Source: an uncultured Pseudomonadota bacterium (GTDB lineage Bacteria > Pseudomonadota > Gammaproteobacteria > Methylococcales > Methylomonadaceae). From it: 64,000 nt of DNA. A program made the position numbers and the translations under genes. The stretch is taken from NCBI GenBank assembly GCA_903834465.1, contig CAILJB010000008.1, positions 1 to 64,000 of the forward strand, in the 5' to 3' direction. Under the pieces are notes generated by a model that was not told where the DNA came from, made no database searches, and saw nothing but the letters and a program-made list of their open reading frames with translations. Below, piece by piece: positions 53,699 to 63,476 of this stretch (its first letter is position 1; each line of letters begins with the position of its first letter).

Positions 53699-56600
53699 CT
53701 TCGCCCATCACTTTGTATTTTGGACGTTATTACTGATAACGCTTGTTTTTTTGGGCGTGAATTTTTTATTTTCGAGCATTGAAAATTATAAAATACAATT
53801 AGCTCATAAATTGAGCGCAGTTATTGATACACCTGTCACAATTGGTCAAATCAACGCAAAATTACGGGGTATTAACCCCGAATTACAACTTTCTCAGCTA
53901 AATATTGCCGCTGAAAAAATCCGACTTAAAGAAATCCGTTTAGGTGTTAATGTTTGGACGTTAATTATTCATCGCGATTTACTTGCGGCAACATGGATTA
54001 CACTTGTTGGCGCACAAATCACATTAACTCGCCACATTGACGATAGCATTAGTGTCGATGGGTTGAAAGCAAGCGAAGGTCAACCATTATGGTTATTACA
54101 AGGTCGCAACATATCTTGTTTGCAAAGCACAATAACGTGGCATGACGAAAAAACACAGGCTTTGCCGCGTCAGATTACGCCTGTTAATTTAGCAATACTA
54201 AATGATGGTAACGAGCATCGTTTAAATTTACTCGCGCGGTTGCCGCAACAAATAGAACCCTTGCGTGTGTCGATGCTATTTACCGGTAGTCCATTTGATT
54301 TACAAACGGTGAATGGCAAAATTTTTCTTGAAGCTAAATCTGTAAAACTCACTGAACTTACAGAATTAGAATTACCATTGTCGTTGAAAATGAGTGATGG
54401 CATCGCAAATTTAAAAGCATGGGGACAGTGGCAAAATGGACGACTCAGCGCGATTAACGGCACGATAGAATCGAAAAATATTACACTCAATCGTCCGCAA
54501 CATATCGCTTTAAAATTTAATGAATTAACCAGTCGTTTTCAATTACATCATCAAAACGAAACATGGCATGTTGAATTACCTGACATAGAAATTTCCACGC
54601 CTGAAACTGAACTTAATGGCGCAGTTTCTGTAACATTGAACGAAAATAATCCTGACGAAAATAGCATTGGTGTATTTTTAGACGAATTGAACATAGTGCC
54701 GTTGATTTCAGTAGTTAATTTTTTTTCAAAAACGCCACTTTTATCTGAACAATTGAGCGGCACATTAACGAATCTTCGTTTATTTATTCGACCGGCGAAA
54801 CAGACTTTTGCTATTGATAGTGCATTCCATAATTTAAGTGTGGATGATGCGACAACAAAACTGAGTGTTGAACATTTGAATGGGCATTTACATGGCAGTG
54901 AACTTGCGGGAACGCTGCGGTTAAATTCCGATAAATTAGTTGTCAATGCACCGACATTATTTCGAAAATTATTACCCGAAATAAAACTAGAAACGGCGTT
55001 GAATTGGCGACAAACCGCAGACGCATGGCATATCGAAAGTGATGCGATTGTATTAACAACAAAAGATATTCCAAGCCAAAGCCGTTTACGATTCACATTG
55101 CCAAAGAATGGCGCAGCGTTTATGGATTTGCAAACGCAATTTGCAATTCATGATGCCACGCAAACAACGCATTATTTGCCAGTAGGAATTATGGAAAAAG
55201 ATGTGGTTGCTTGGCTAGATAAAGCGTTTGAAAAAGGCAGGGTGAAGAATGGGCAATTTTTGTTTTACGGCAATTTATCGGATTTTCCGTTTGAGAAAGG
55301 AAATGGTGTATTTGAAGTGTTATTTGATGCTGAAAATGCTCAACTTAATTACGCACCAGACTGGTTGCCGCTCACTGATTTAACCGCGCAAGTGCGTTTT
55401 TATCAGGACAGTTTGCAAGTCAATCTAACGGGCATGGCGCAAAATACGACCATTAAATCTGCTGACGTGACAATTCCATCGATGTTTACGAGTGATTATG
55501 TTCATGTTGTAGCAGAAGCGGAAGGGGATATTGCTCAAGTTTTAGGTTTCATACAACATACGCCGTTGAAATCGCGGGTTGATTCAGTTTTGACAGCAAT
55601 TGCTCCGCAAGGCAACACACGCCTGTCAATTGATTTACAAATTTCGTTAGTCGAAAAATTAAATTCAAAAGTCAAAGGTTCAGCATATCTGGATAAAGCG
55701 AAATTAAAAGTAAAATCGCTTGATTTACCTGTACAAGCTATTAACGGTGCATTGCAATTTACGGAGAATGGCGTGTTTAGTGACACAATTAGTGCTGTGG
55801 CATTGAATCGTTCGATTCAAATTCGTTTGCAAAGTAATGAAAGTCACACTTCTGTTCACGTTGTTGGTAGCACGAGTGTAGAGGATTTATTTAACCAATT
55901 AAAAATTTTGCCACTGACGAAATTATCACAAAATGCGTGGATAGAAGGCAGCGCAGATTATGAATTAACGCTCACTTTGCCTTATGGACAAATTGCCCCA
56001 ACGTTACAAGTTCAATCGATGTTGGCAGGTATTACGTTAAATCTTCCCGCAGAACTTGCCAAACCAAAATTGCAAAAACTACCTTTAGGCATGACATTAA
56101 CGCTAGGAAATGACGTATTGTTGCCACTCGTTTTGAATTATAACGAACAGTTAAAAGCCAACGTCATGATTGACACGAAAAATCAACGCCTTGAACGTGG
56201 GGCAATTTTGTTAGGTGATGGACAAGTGACATTGCCTGATACGCCTGGTTTGGGTGTCAAAATTTCTCGTGATCAACTGGCGTTGCAAGATTGGTTAAGT
56301 TTAGCGATGGCGAGTTCAGAAAATAGCGTAGCAGATATTCATACCGTTTCCATTCATAGCCAAAATGCGTGTTGGAAAAAATCAGAATTAGGCGAATTTG
56401 ATTTAGTTTTAAAACGAGATAATGAATCATGGCGTGGCAAATTAAACAGTTCATTTGCCCAAGGTTTATTACAATTTCAAAATCATGCGACACTAAAATT
56501 AGAACTTGAAAAATTAGATTTAGCATTTTTCAAACAATTACAGTCGGACGATGAAACCAAAAATGAAACGGTTATTACTTCGGGGACATCATCGAAAAAC

Positions 56601-57473
56601 TTACCATCAATTTCGTTGCAAAGTGAAAAAACGTTTTGGCATGACAAACCATTAGGGAAATTGACGATTGAAACACAGCAATCACCGAATGGCATGACAT
56701 TTAGCACCATTGATTTACAAGCCACCACGCATCATTTATCGATGACAGGCGATTGGCAAAATGCACAAACTGAGTTAAATGGGAAATTTGAATTTTCTAA
56801 AGCAGGGCAGTTATTTTCCAATTTAGGCATCACACAAGATATTTCAGAAACGACGGGTTATGCGAATTTAGCTTTATTTTGGAAAGGCGCACCACAACAA
56901 TTTTCATTGGAAAAATTGCATGGACAAGCGGATTTAAGTTTGCAAAATGGTCGAATTTTAAGTATCGAACCGGGATTTGGTCGGATTTTAGGAATGCTCG
57001 CATTAGAGCAGTGGCTAAAACGGTTGCAACTCGATTTTAGTGATATGTATGCAGAAGGTTTAACCTTTAATAGTATTAAAGGGCATTTTGATTTGGCACA
57101 GGGCAAAGCGAGTACGCAAGATTTAACAGTGGATGCGATTCCTGCCAAAATTTTATTGAATGGCGATACCAATTTTGTATTACAAGATGTCGATTATTTG
57201 GTCAATGTTATGCCTAAAAGTGCCGATGCAGTGCCTATTGCTGGTACAATTGTCGGAAAAATAATGAGCCTAGTCGGAAAAACGCTCACTGGTAAAGACC
57301 AGGAAGGTTTTTTCTTTGGTTCACAATATCAAGTTAAGGGTTCGTGGGGGAATGTTGAAGTCATTCCGCTGCATGAAAACGATGGCTTAATGCAAAAAAC
57401 GTGGCACGGTTTAACGGAATTTCCGTGGCTGCCCCAAAAACTTAATTCTAAAGAGGCGTATCATCATGACTAA
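53679..57473 (+). CDS. yhdP: YhdP-type AsmA-like envelope protein
   Basis: A 1264-residue protein of the YhdP/TamB/AsmA-like family, which carries phospholipids between the two membranes. One N-terminal membrane helix (about 12-33, FVFWTLLLITLVFLGVNFLF) is followed by a long beta-rich periplasmic part starting VIDTPVTIGQINAKLRGINPEL. The conserved C-terminal region (FGRILGMLALEQWLKRLQLDFSD, then VMPKSADAVPIAGTIVG) matches the family. The following nitrilase gene overlaps by 8 bases, an arrangement common in gammaproteobacteria. Confidence 0.9.
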   Translation: MTRHFSNFAHHFVFWTLLLITLVFLGVNFLFSSIENYKIQLAHKLSAVIDTPVTIGQINAKLRGINPELQLSQLNIAAEKIRLKEIRLGVNVWTLIIHRDLLAATWITLVGAQITLTRHIDDSISVDGLKASEGQPLWLLQGRNISCLQSTITWHDEKTQALPRQITPVNLAILNDGNEHRLNLLARLPQQIEPLRVSMLFTGSPFDLQTVNGKIFLEAKSVKLTELTELELPLSLKMSDGIANLKAWGQWQNGRLSAINGTIESKNITLNRPQHIALKFNELTSRFQLHHQNETWHVELPDIEISTPETELNGAVSVTLNENNPDENSIGVFLDELNIVPLISVVNFFSKTPLLSEQLSGTLTNLRLFIRPAKQTFAIDSAFHNLSVDDATTKLSVEHLNGHLHGSELAGTLRLNSDKLVVNAPTLFRKLLPEIKLETALNWRQTADAWHIESDAIVLTTKDIPSQSRLRFTLPKNGAAFMDLQTQFAIHDATQTTHYLPVGIMEKDVVAWLDKAFEKGRVKNGQFLFYGNLSDFPFEKGNGVFEVLFDAENAQLNYAPDWLPLTDLTAQVRFYQDSLQVNLTGMAQNTTIKSADVTIPSMFTSDYVHVVAEAEGDIAQVLGFIQHTPLKSRVDSVLTAIAPQGNTRLSIDLQISLVEKLNSKVKGSAYLDKAKLKVKSLDLPVQAINGALQFTENGVFSDTISAVALNRSIQIRLQSNESHTSVHVVGSTSVEDLFNQLKILPLTKLSQNAWIEGSADYELTLTLPYGQIAPTLQVQSMLAGITLNLPAELAKPKLQKLPLGMTLTLGNDVLLPLVLNYNEQLKANVMIDTKNQRLERGAILLGDGQVTLPDTPGLGVKISRDQLALQDWLSLAMASSENSVADIHTVSIHSQNACWKKSELGEFDLVLKRDNESWRGKLNSSFAQGLLQFQNHATLKLELEKLDLAFFKQLQSDDETKNETVITSGTSSKNLPSISLQSEKTFWHDKPLGKLTIETQQSPNGMTFSTIDLQATTHHLSMTGDWQNAQTELNGKFEFSKAGQLFSNLGITQDISETTGYANLALFWKGAPQQFSLEKLHGQADLSLQNGRILSIEPGFGRILGMLALEQWLKRLQLDFSDMYAEGLTFNSIKGHFDLAQGKASTQDLTVDAIPAKILLNGDTNFVLQDVDYLVNVMPKSADAVPIAGTIVGKIMSLVGKTLTGKDQEGFFFGSQYQVKGSWGNVEVIPLHENDGLMQKTWHGLTEFPWLPQKLNSKEAYHHD

Positions 57474-58284
57474 ATGTGCTGCCATTCAAATGGCATCAAG
57501 TCCAAGTATTAGTGCAAATTTGTTAGAAGCTGAAAAGCTCATCGCTGAAGCGGTAAAAACAGGTGTAAAACTGGTGGCGTTACCCGAAAATTTTGCGTTA
57601 ATGGGCGATCACGAACAGGATAAAGTGAAAGTCAAAGAAGTTGACGGCTTAGGTATTATTCAAAATTTTTTAGAAACTACCGCGAAAAAATATGGCGTGT
57701 GGATTGTTGGTGGCACGATTCCTATTGCGGGTGATGATAAACGTAAAGTGCGTGCCGCGTGTTTGATTTATGACAACACGGGGAAACGTGTGGCGCGTTA
57801 TGACAAAGTACATTTATTTGATGTTCATGTGCCAAATACGAATGAAATTTACCGTGAATCTGATTCGATAGAAGCGGGGGATGAACCGTTAGTGATTGAT
57901 ACGCCGTTTGGTAAATTGGGTATTGCGGTTTGTTACGATTTACGTTTTCCTGAATTTTTTCGGAAAATGAGTGAGCAGGGTGTGGAAATTATTGTCATAC
58001 CTTCCGCTTTTACCGCAGAAACGGGTGCCGCGCATTGGGAATTATTATTACGAGCGCGTGCCGTCGAAAATTTGTGTTATGTCATCGCGCCAAATCAAGG
58101 TGGTTTCCACAAAAATGGTCGCCGTACTTTTGGACACAGTATGATTATTGATCCGTGGGGCGTGGTGCTGGATTGTTACAAAACGGGCAGTGGATTTGTT
58201 TCTGCCGACATTGATCATGAGCGATTGACAAAAGTACGAGCAGCGTTTCCTGTATTAACACACCGTCGTTTTTATTGTGAATAG
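57466..58284 (+). CDS. Carbon-nitrogen hydrolase, Nit1/deaminated-glutathione amidase type
   Basis: A 272-residue nitrilase-superfamily enzyme with the Glu-Lys-Cys triad: E41 (LPENFALMG), K114 (RYDKVHLFD) and C156 (AVCYDLRFPE). The text VPNTNEIYRESDSI and NQGGFHKNGRRTFGHSMI fits the Nit1/YbeM-like branch that repairs deaminated glutathione. Substrate is inferred from family resemblance. Overlaps yhdP upstream and nearly abuts the bamC-like gene. Confidence 0.88.
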   Translation: MTKCAAIQMASSPSISANLLEAEKLIAEAVKTGVKLVALPENFALMGDHEQDKVKVKEVDGLGIIQNFLETTAKKYGVWIVGGTIPIAGDDKRKVRAACLIYDNTGKRVARYDKVHLFDVHVPNTNEIYRESDSIEAGDEPLVIDTPFGKLGIAVCYDLRFPEFFRKMSEQGVEIIVIPSAFTAETGAAHWELLLRARAVENLCYVIAPNQGGFHKNGRRTFGHSMIIDPWGVVLDCYKTGSGFVSADIDHERLTKVRAAFPVLTHRRFYCE

Positions 58285-58285
58285 T

Positions 58286-58870
58286 ATGAAATATGGGTCA
58301 ATGATTTTAGTTTTGAGTGGTGGATTAGTTGCCTGCGGTTCAGTAGAAAACGCCCGTTATCGTGATACCACCGCTTTAGAAAAACCACCCACTTTGGCAT
58401 TGCAAAAAATACCACAAAACCCCAACGTTATAATTGATGATAGCGTTGAACCGAAAAAACAAATTCGTGGTTTAGATGAAAAAGTCGTTTTGCTCGATGA
58501 AAGTCCGAAAAAGTTAGTTTTAAAACAATCAATTAGCGAAGCATGGCGCACCGTTGGAATAGCGTTACGACAAAGTGATATTAAAATTACGGATACTGAG
58601 AAAAGTAAATACAGCTATTACGTCAGTTATAAAGTGCAAGGGGTATTGAAAAATATTCTCGGTGCGTTGAACGAAGATGATACCAAAACCATTTACCTGA
58701 TAACGCTCACTTCTCAAGATGGCGACACACTAATTCAAGCTGCATTGGCGAATCGCTCAGAGCAAGGTAGTCAAAATACTAATGAAAATATCAATCATGT
58801 TATGGATGACAGCGAAGGATTGATTGAATCGCTTTACCATTTATTGCGTGATGACGTAAAAACAGAATAA
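58286..58870 (+). CDS. bamC: BamC/NlpB-like outer-membrane lipoprotein
   Basis: About 194 residues with a lipoprotein signal (MILVLSGGLVAC, lipobox LVAC). The mature start, NARYRDTTALEKPPTLAL, is the unstructured BamC segment that binds BamD. One helix-grip domain follows (VLKQSISEAWRTVGIALRQSDIKITDTEKS), so it is shorter than the two-domain E. coli protein. ATG 58286 is preferred to GTG 58277, which overlaps the nitrilase stop. Usual partners such as dapA are not adjacent. BamC-like is likely; full equivalence is uncertain. Confidence 0.72.
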   Translation: MKYGSMILVLSGGLVACGSVENARYRDTTALEKPPTLALQKIPQNPNVIIDDSVEPKKQIRGLDEKVVLLDESPKKLVLKQSISEAWRTVGIALRQSDIKITDTEKSKYSYYVSYKVQGVLKNILGALNEDDTKTIYLITLTSQDGDTLIQAALANRSEQGSQNTNENINHVMDDSEGLIESLYHLLRDDVKTE

Positions 58871-58904
58871 TTTTTAACCTTAATTTTTTAATTGGAGAAT
58901 TTTT

Positions 58905-59576
58905 ATGAATGAAAATTGGATTGCACCATCTATCTTATCGGCAAATTTTGCAAAATTAGGCGAAGAAGTGGACAACGTTTTAAAAGCGGGTGCAGATATT
59001 GTGCATTTTGACGTGATGGACAATCATTTTGTTCCTAACTTAACCATCGGACCTTTAGTGTGTGAAGCGTTACGCAAACACGGTGTGACTGCGCCCATCG
59101 ACGTGCATTTGATGATTGACCCTGTAGACAGAATTATTCCAGATTTTGCCAAAGCAGGCGCGAGTATTATTACATTCCATCCTGAAGCATCGATGCACAT
59201 TGACCGCACGTTGCAATTGATTAAAGACCAAGGCTGCCAAGCGGGTTTAGTTTTCAATCCAGGTACGCCGTTACATTATTTGGATTACGTCATGGATAAA
59301 ATCGACATGATTTTGCTCATGTCAGTCAACCCAGGTTTTGGTGGTCAATCGTTCATTCCATCAGCGTTAGATAAATTACGCGAAGTGAGAAAACGCATTG
59401 ACAACAGCGGTCGTAACATTCGTTTAGAAATCGACGGCGGCGTGAAAGTTGACAACATCCGCGAAATTAAAGCCGCTGGTGCAGATACATTTGTTGCAGG
59501 TAGCGCAATTTTTAACCAACCTGATTACAAAAAAGTCATCGACGAAATGCGTGTTGAACTCGCCAAAGCGGTTTAA
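58905..59576 (+). CDS. rpe: Ribulose-phosphate 3-epimerase
   Basis: Interconverts ribulose and xylulose 5-phosphate; in a RuMP organism it feeds the formaldehyde acceptor. 223 residues, TIM barrel: [33 protein letters not shown] with metal His/Asp, [19 protein letters not shown] and [13 protein letters not shown] good ribosome site (TTGGAG) precedes it. gph follows 3 bases later, an order common to gammaproteobacteria. Confidence 0.97.
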   Translation: MNENWIAPSILSANFAKLGEEVDNVLKAGADIVHFDVMDNHFVPNLTIGPLVCEALRKHGVTAPIDVHLMIDPVDRIIPDFAKAGASIITFHPEASMHIDRTLQLIKDQGCQAGLVFNPGTPLHYLDYVMDKIDMILLMSVNPGFGGQSFIPSALDKLREVRKRIDNSGRNIRLEIDGGVKVDNIREIKAAGADTFVAGSAIFNQPDYKKVIDEMRVELAKAV

Positions 59577-59579
59577 ATA

Positions 59580-60251
59580 ATGGCTCTGGAACTGATTGTT
59601 TTTGATTTAGATGGCACGTTGATAAATTCCGCGCCTGATTTGGTGGAAGCGGTAAATCACGCGCTGACAGAATTAAATAAACCAACGCATTCGCAAGCCT
59701 CAATTCAACAATGGATTGGTAATGGCGCGGATGTGTTGATGAAACGTTCGCTGGTCGGTGACTGGCACGTTGAATCAGAACCAGACGATTTTGAAGCGGC
59801 GTTTACGTTGTTTAAAACGTATTACGCCGCCCATGATTGGGTACATAGTCGGCTTTATGATGGCACATTGGAAACATTACAAACTTTGAAAGACTTAGGT
59901 TTTAAACTTGCCTGTGTGACTAATAAAACGGCTCGATTTACCAATCCTTTAATGGAAACCGCAGGACTTGCACCGTATTTTGATTTTATTGCGTCGGGCG
60001 ATACGTTTGACGTAATGAAACCCGAACCCTTACCTCTTTTAGAAACGGCAAAAAAATTTAATGTCTTACCTGAAAATGCGTTGATGATTGGCGATTCGAT
60101 TAACGACATCACTGCTGGCAAGCGTGCAGGTTTTAAAACAATTGCCGTGTCTTACGGCTACGCAGGTCAATATACAATGGCAGATTTGAACGCTGACTAC
60201 ACAGTGAATGCCATATCAGAAATTGTAGATTTAATTAAAAATGAAATTTAA
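59580..60251 (+). CDS. gph: Phosphoglycolate phosphatase
   Basis: A HAD-superfamily phosphatase of 223 residues: nucleophile motif [14 protein letters not shown], cap domain, VTNKTARF and the acidic motif [14 protein letters not shown]. It clears 2-phosphoglycolate, which arises from oxygenase reactions or from DNA repair of 3'-phosphoglycolate ends. Coupled with rpe (3-base gap) and overlapping mnmG by 11 bases. Confidence 0.93.
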   Translation: MALELIVFDLDGTLINSAPDLVEAVNHALTELNKPTHSQASIQQWIGNGADVLMKRSLVGDWHVESEPDDFEAAFTLFKTYYAAHDWVHSRLYDGTLETLQTLKDLGFKLACVTNKTARFTNPLMETAGLAPYFDFIASGDTFDVMKPEPLPLLETAKKFNVLPENALMIGDSINDITAGKRAGFKTIAVSYGYAGQYTMADLNADYTVNAISEIVDLIKNEI

Positions 60252-62115
60252 AAAAGAATTTGACGTTATCGTCGTTGGCGGCGGTCATGCAGGAACAGAA
60301 GCTGCACTTGCGGCGGCACGAACAGGCGCACAAACATTACTCCTCACCCAAAACATAGATACGCTCGGACAAATGAGCTGCAATCCTGCCATCGGTGGAA
60401 TTGGTAAAGGACATTTAGTTAAAGAAATCGACGCGCTCGGCGGCATCATGGCGAAGGCGATTGATTTGGGTGGCATCCAATTTCGTATTTTGAATGCCAG
60501 CAAAGGTCCTGCAGTTCGCGCTACTCGCGCTCAAGCTGACCGCCAACTTTATAAACAAGCGGTGCGTTATGCGTTGGAAAATCAACCTAATTTGATGTTA
60601 TTTCAACAAACTTGCTCGGATTTGATTGTTGAAGGCACAAAAGTCGTTGGCGTAAAAACCTTGATGGGATTGGATTTTTCAGCGAAAGCCGTTGTTTTAA
60701 CCGCAGGTACTTTTTTAGCTGGAAAAATTCATATTGGTTTAGAAAATTACAGCGGTGGACGCGCTGGCGATGCGGCTTCAATTGCATTGGCAGAACGTTT
60801 GCACGAATTGCCGTTGCGAATTGACCGTTTAAAAACAGGCACGCCGCCGCGCATCGATGCGCGAACCATTAACTTTTCAGTTTTGGAAGAACAACACGGC
60901 GATACACCTACGCCTGTGTTTTCGTTTTTGGGCAAACCTGAACATCATCCGCGTCAAATTCCGTGTTTTATCACCCGAACCAACGAAAAAACCCACGACA
61001 TTATTCGCAGCGGTTTAGACCGTTCGCCGCTTTATTCGGGCATTATTGAAGGTATTGGCCCGCGTTATTGCCCGTCGATTGAAGATAAAATTGTGCGTTT
61101 TGCTGACCGTGATTCGCATCAAATTTTTATTGAACCCGAAGGTTTAAACACTCACGAAATTTATCCGAATGGCATTTCAACCAGTTTGCCGTTTGATGTG
61201 CAATATGAATTTGTGCGTTCAATGCTAGGCTTTGAAAACGCTGAAATCATGCGTCCAGGTTATGCGATTGAATATGATTTTTTTGACCCGCGTGATTTAA
61301 AAAGCTCACTCGAAAATAAACATTTAGACGGCTTATTTTTCGCTGGGCAAATCAATGGCACGACGGGTTATGAAGAAGCCGCCGCGCAAGGTTTGATTGC
61401 AGGTTTAAATGCCGCACGTTTGACACGCGGACAAGAAGGCTGGTGTCCAGGTCGTGAAGAGGCTTACATCGGTGTGATGATTGACGATTTGATTACGCGC
61501 GGTACGCAAGAACCGTATCGCATGTTCACTAGCCGCGCTGAATATCGTTTGTTGTTGCGCGAAGATAATGCCGATTTGCGTTTGACCGAAAAAGGGCGTG
61601 AATTGAATTTGGTCGATGATGAACGTTGGCAAGCGTTTGAAACGAAACGTGAAAATATCGATAAATTACAAACGGCATTGAAACAAAAATGGATTCACAC
61701 CGACACAGAAAATGCGGCGAAAGTGGAGCAATTCTGGGGTAAAGCGTTAAACAAAGAAGCAAATTTGACCGAATTATTGCGTCGCCCTGAAGTGGATATT
61801 AAAAATTTGCTGACGTTTTTAGACGATGAAGCCTTTGCAGACGATGTAGCGGAGCAAGTTGAAATTCAAGCAAAATATCAAGGTTATATCACCCGCCAAC
61901 AAGCTGAAATCGAAAAAGCTCTGCGCTATGACCATTTAAAATTGCCTGCGAGTTTGGATTATAAAGAAGTGTCTGGCTTGTCGAATGAAGTGAGTGAGAA
62001 ACTGCAAAAGCAACGCCCTGAAACGTTAGGGCAAGCCTCACGCATTCAAGGGATTACGCCTGCGGCGATTTCGTTATTGATGGTGCATTTGAAAAAGAAA
62101 GCTGGAGTTAATTAA
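60241..62115 (+). CDS. mnmG: tRNA uridine-5-carboxymethylaminomethyl modification enzyme MnmG (GidA)
   Basis: FAD protein that, with MnmE, modifies the wobble uridine of several tRNAs. 624 residues: N-terminal FAD site [40 protein letters not shown] with the catalytic Cys, [40 protein letters not shown] and the C-terminal domain ending [19 protein letters not shown]. Start overlaps gph. The dnd locus begins 62 bases after its stop. Confidence 0.97.
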   Translation: MKFKKEFDVIVVGGGHAGTEAALAAARTGAQTLLLTQNIDTLGQMSCNPAIGGIGKGHLVKEIDALGGIMAKAIDLGGIQFRILNASKGPAVRATRAQADRQLYKQAVRYALENQPNLMLFQQTCSDLIVEGTKVVGVKTLMGLDFSAKAVVLTAGTFLAGKIHIGLENYSGGRAGDAASIALAERLHELPLRIDRLKTGTPPRIDARTINFSVLEEQHGDTPTPVFSFLGKPEHHPRQIPCFITRTNEKTHDIIRSGLDRSPLYSGIIEGIGPRYCPSIEDKIVRFADRDSHQIFIEPEGLNTHEIYPNGISTSLPFDVQYEFVRSMLGFENAEIMRPGYAIEYDFFDPRDLKSSLENKHLDGLFFAGQINGTTGYEEAAAQGLIAGLNAARLTRGQEGWCPGREEAYIGVMIDDLITRGTQEPYRMFTSRAEYRLLLREDNADLRLTEKGRELNLVDDERWQAFETKRENIDKLQTALKQKWIHTDTENAAKVEQFWGKALNKEANLTELLRRPEVDIKNLLTFLDDEAFADDVAEQVEIQAKYQGYITRQQAEIEKALRYDHLKLPASLDYKEVSGLSNEVSEKLQKQRPETLGQASRIQGITPAAISLLMVHLKKKAGVN

Positions 62116-62177
62116 CAGCTTATGTACAACAAAAATCAAAAGCATTCCTTGCGTTTACCTTTAAGTGGTGGCTTGGG

Positions 62178-63275
62178 ATGAATAAAGATGCCATTGAGAA
62201 ATACACAGAAATTGTTGATGCCATTCGTATTGAATATCTATCAGAAGAGCAAAGTTATCCTTGGATAGTTGGCTTTTCAGGCGGTAAAGACAGTACGCTA
62301 GTTGCCCACGCCGTATTTGACGCATTACTTTCTATCGCGCCTTCAAAAAGAAATCGAGAAATTCATATTGTTTCTAACGATACTTTGGTTGAAAGTCCAC
62401 TTGTAATTAGTCATCTTGTTGCTGTTCAACGTGCGATAGAGCAAGGCGCTGATAATTTAAGACTCCCAATAAAAGTTGTAACAACACAGCCAAAGATTGA
62501 ACAGTCTTTTTGGGTAAATTTAATCGGTCGAGGGTATCCAACACCGAATCAAACTATGCGTTGGTGTACGGATCGTCTAAAAATCCAACCCAGCACACAA
62601 TATATTTTAGATTCTGTTTCAAAATGTGGTGCGGCAATTGTCTTATTAGGTGTTCGTTTAGATGAAAGTCAATCGCGTCGCACAAGCATCGAAAAATACC
62701 AGAACATGGTTGGAAGTAATTTGACACCGCATAATTCATTGCTAGGTGCATTTGTTTATCGTCCAATTGTCGATTTAACCACTGATGAAGTTTGGGAAAT
62801 TTTAGCTTCCAAAAATCCGCCTTGGGGTGGTACACACCGTAGTTTAATTCAACTCTACCGCGATGCAGAAGGCGGCGAATGTCCTGTGGTTTTATCCAAA
62901 GAAGATGCGCCTGGTTGTGGCACAAATTCTAGCCGTTTTGGTTGTTGGACTTGTACCGTTGTTGATAAAGATAAAAGCCTACAAGGTTTTGTGGATAGCG
63001 GGAAGTTAGAATATAACGGTTTGATTGAATTTCGAGATTGGTTGAAATCGATTAGAAACGATTCGGCAATGCGCCAAATCAAACGCCGAAATGGACAAAT
63101 TAGTTTTAATCTTGAAAAAGGTAAACATATTCCTGGCCCTTTCACAATCAAAGCGAGAGAGCTGATTTTGCAGAAATTACTTGAAACGCAAGCACAATAC
63201 GGCGAATCATTGATTAGTGATGCGGAAATTCAAATTATCCGCAGAATTTGGACAGAAGATTTATTGAGGGGATAA
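62178..63275 (+). CDS. dndC: DNA phosphorothioation sulfurtransferase DndC (short form)
   Basis: A PAPS-reductase-like ATP pyrophosphatase that takes part in replacing a non-bridging phosphate oxygen of DNA with sulfur. 365 residues: PP-loop SGGKDST (34-40), FWVNLIGRGYPTPNQTMRWCTDRLK, VLLGVRLDES and the cysteine cluster GCGTNSSRFGCWTCTVV for the Fe-S centre. The chain ends just after EIQIIRRIWTEDLL, where better-known DndC proteins continue for roughly 90 residues. No dndB precedes it; mnmG is upstream. A simple CysH role is unlikely given the Cys cluster and the dndD neighbour. Confidence 0.88.
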   Translation: MNKDAIEKYTEIVDAIRIEYLSEEQSYPWIVGFSGGKDSTLVAHAVFDALLSIAPSKRNREIHIVSNDTLVESPLVISHLVAVQRAIEQGADNLRLPIKVVTTQPKIEQSFWVNLIGRGYPTPNQTMRWCTDRLKIQPSTQYILDSVSKCGAAIVLLGVRLDESQSRRTSIEKYQNMVGSNLTPHNSLLGAFVYRPIVDLTTDEVWEILASKNPPWGGTHRSLIQLYRDAEGGECPVVLSKEDAPGCGTNSSRFGCWTCTVVDKDKSLQGFVDSGKLEYNGLIEFRDWLKSIRNDSAMRQIKRRNGQISFNLEKGKHIPGPFTIKARELILQKLLETQAQYGESLISDAEIQIIRRIWTEDLLRG

Positions 63276-63279
63276 CACT

Positions 63280-63474
63280 ATGAAACCAATAGATGATTTA
63301 CCGCTTTGGCAAGATAAAAAAGCACATCAGGTGCTTGGAGAATTATCAAAAAAGCATCAAGTCCCAACTGATGTATTGAAAGAACTTGTTGCCATTGAAA
63401 AACAACATCAGCACAGAGAACGTGCGCGTGGAATTTACGATGATTTTGACAACGCTTTCGAGCAAATGGACTAG
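63280..63474 (+). CDS. Small protein between dndC and dndD
   Basis: A 64-residue charged helical protein (SKKHQVPTDVLKELVAIEKQHQHRERARGIYDDF) with ribosome site GAGGGG. Small proteins of this kind, annotated as DNA-modification-system-associated, are found between dndC and dndD in other genomes. It starts 4 bases after dndC and ends 2 bases before dndD, so it is part of the operon. Function unknown. Confidence 0.65.
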   Translation: MKPIDDLPLWQDKKAHQVLGELSKKHQVPTDVLKELVAIEKQHQHRERARGIYDDFDNAFEQMD

Positions 63475-63476
63475 CT

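Noticed and set aside
62178-63275. PAPS reductase CysH for sulfate assimilation
   Set aside because: The Cys cluster GCGTNSSRFGCWTC, RWCTDRLK and the neighbouring dndD point to DndC.
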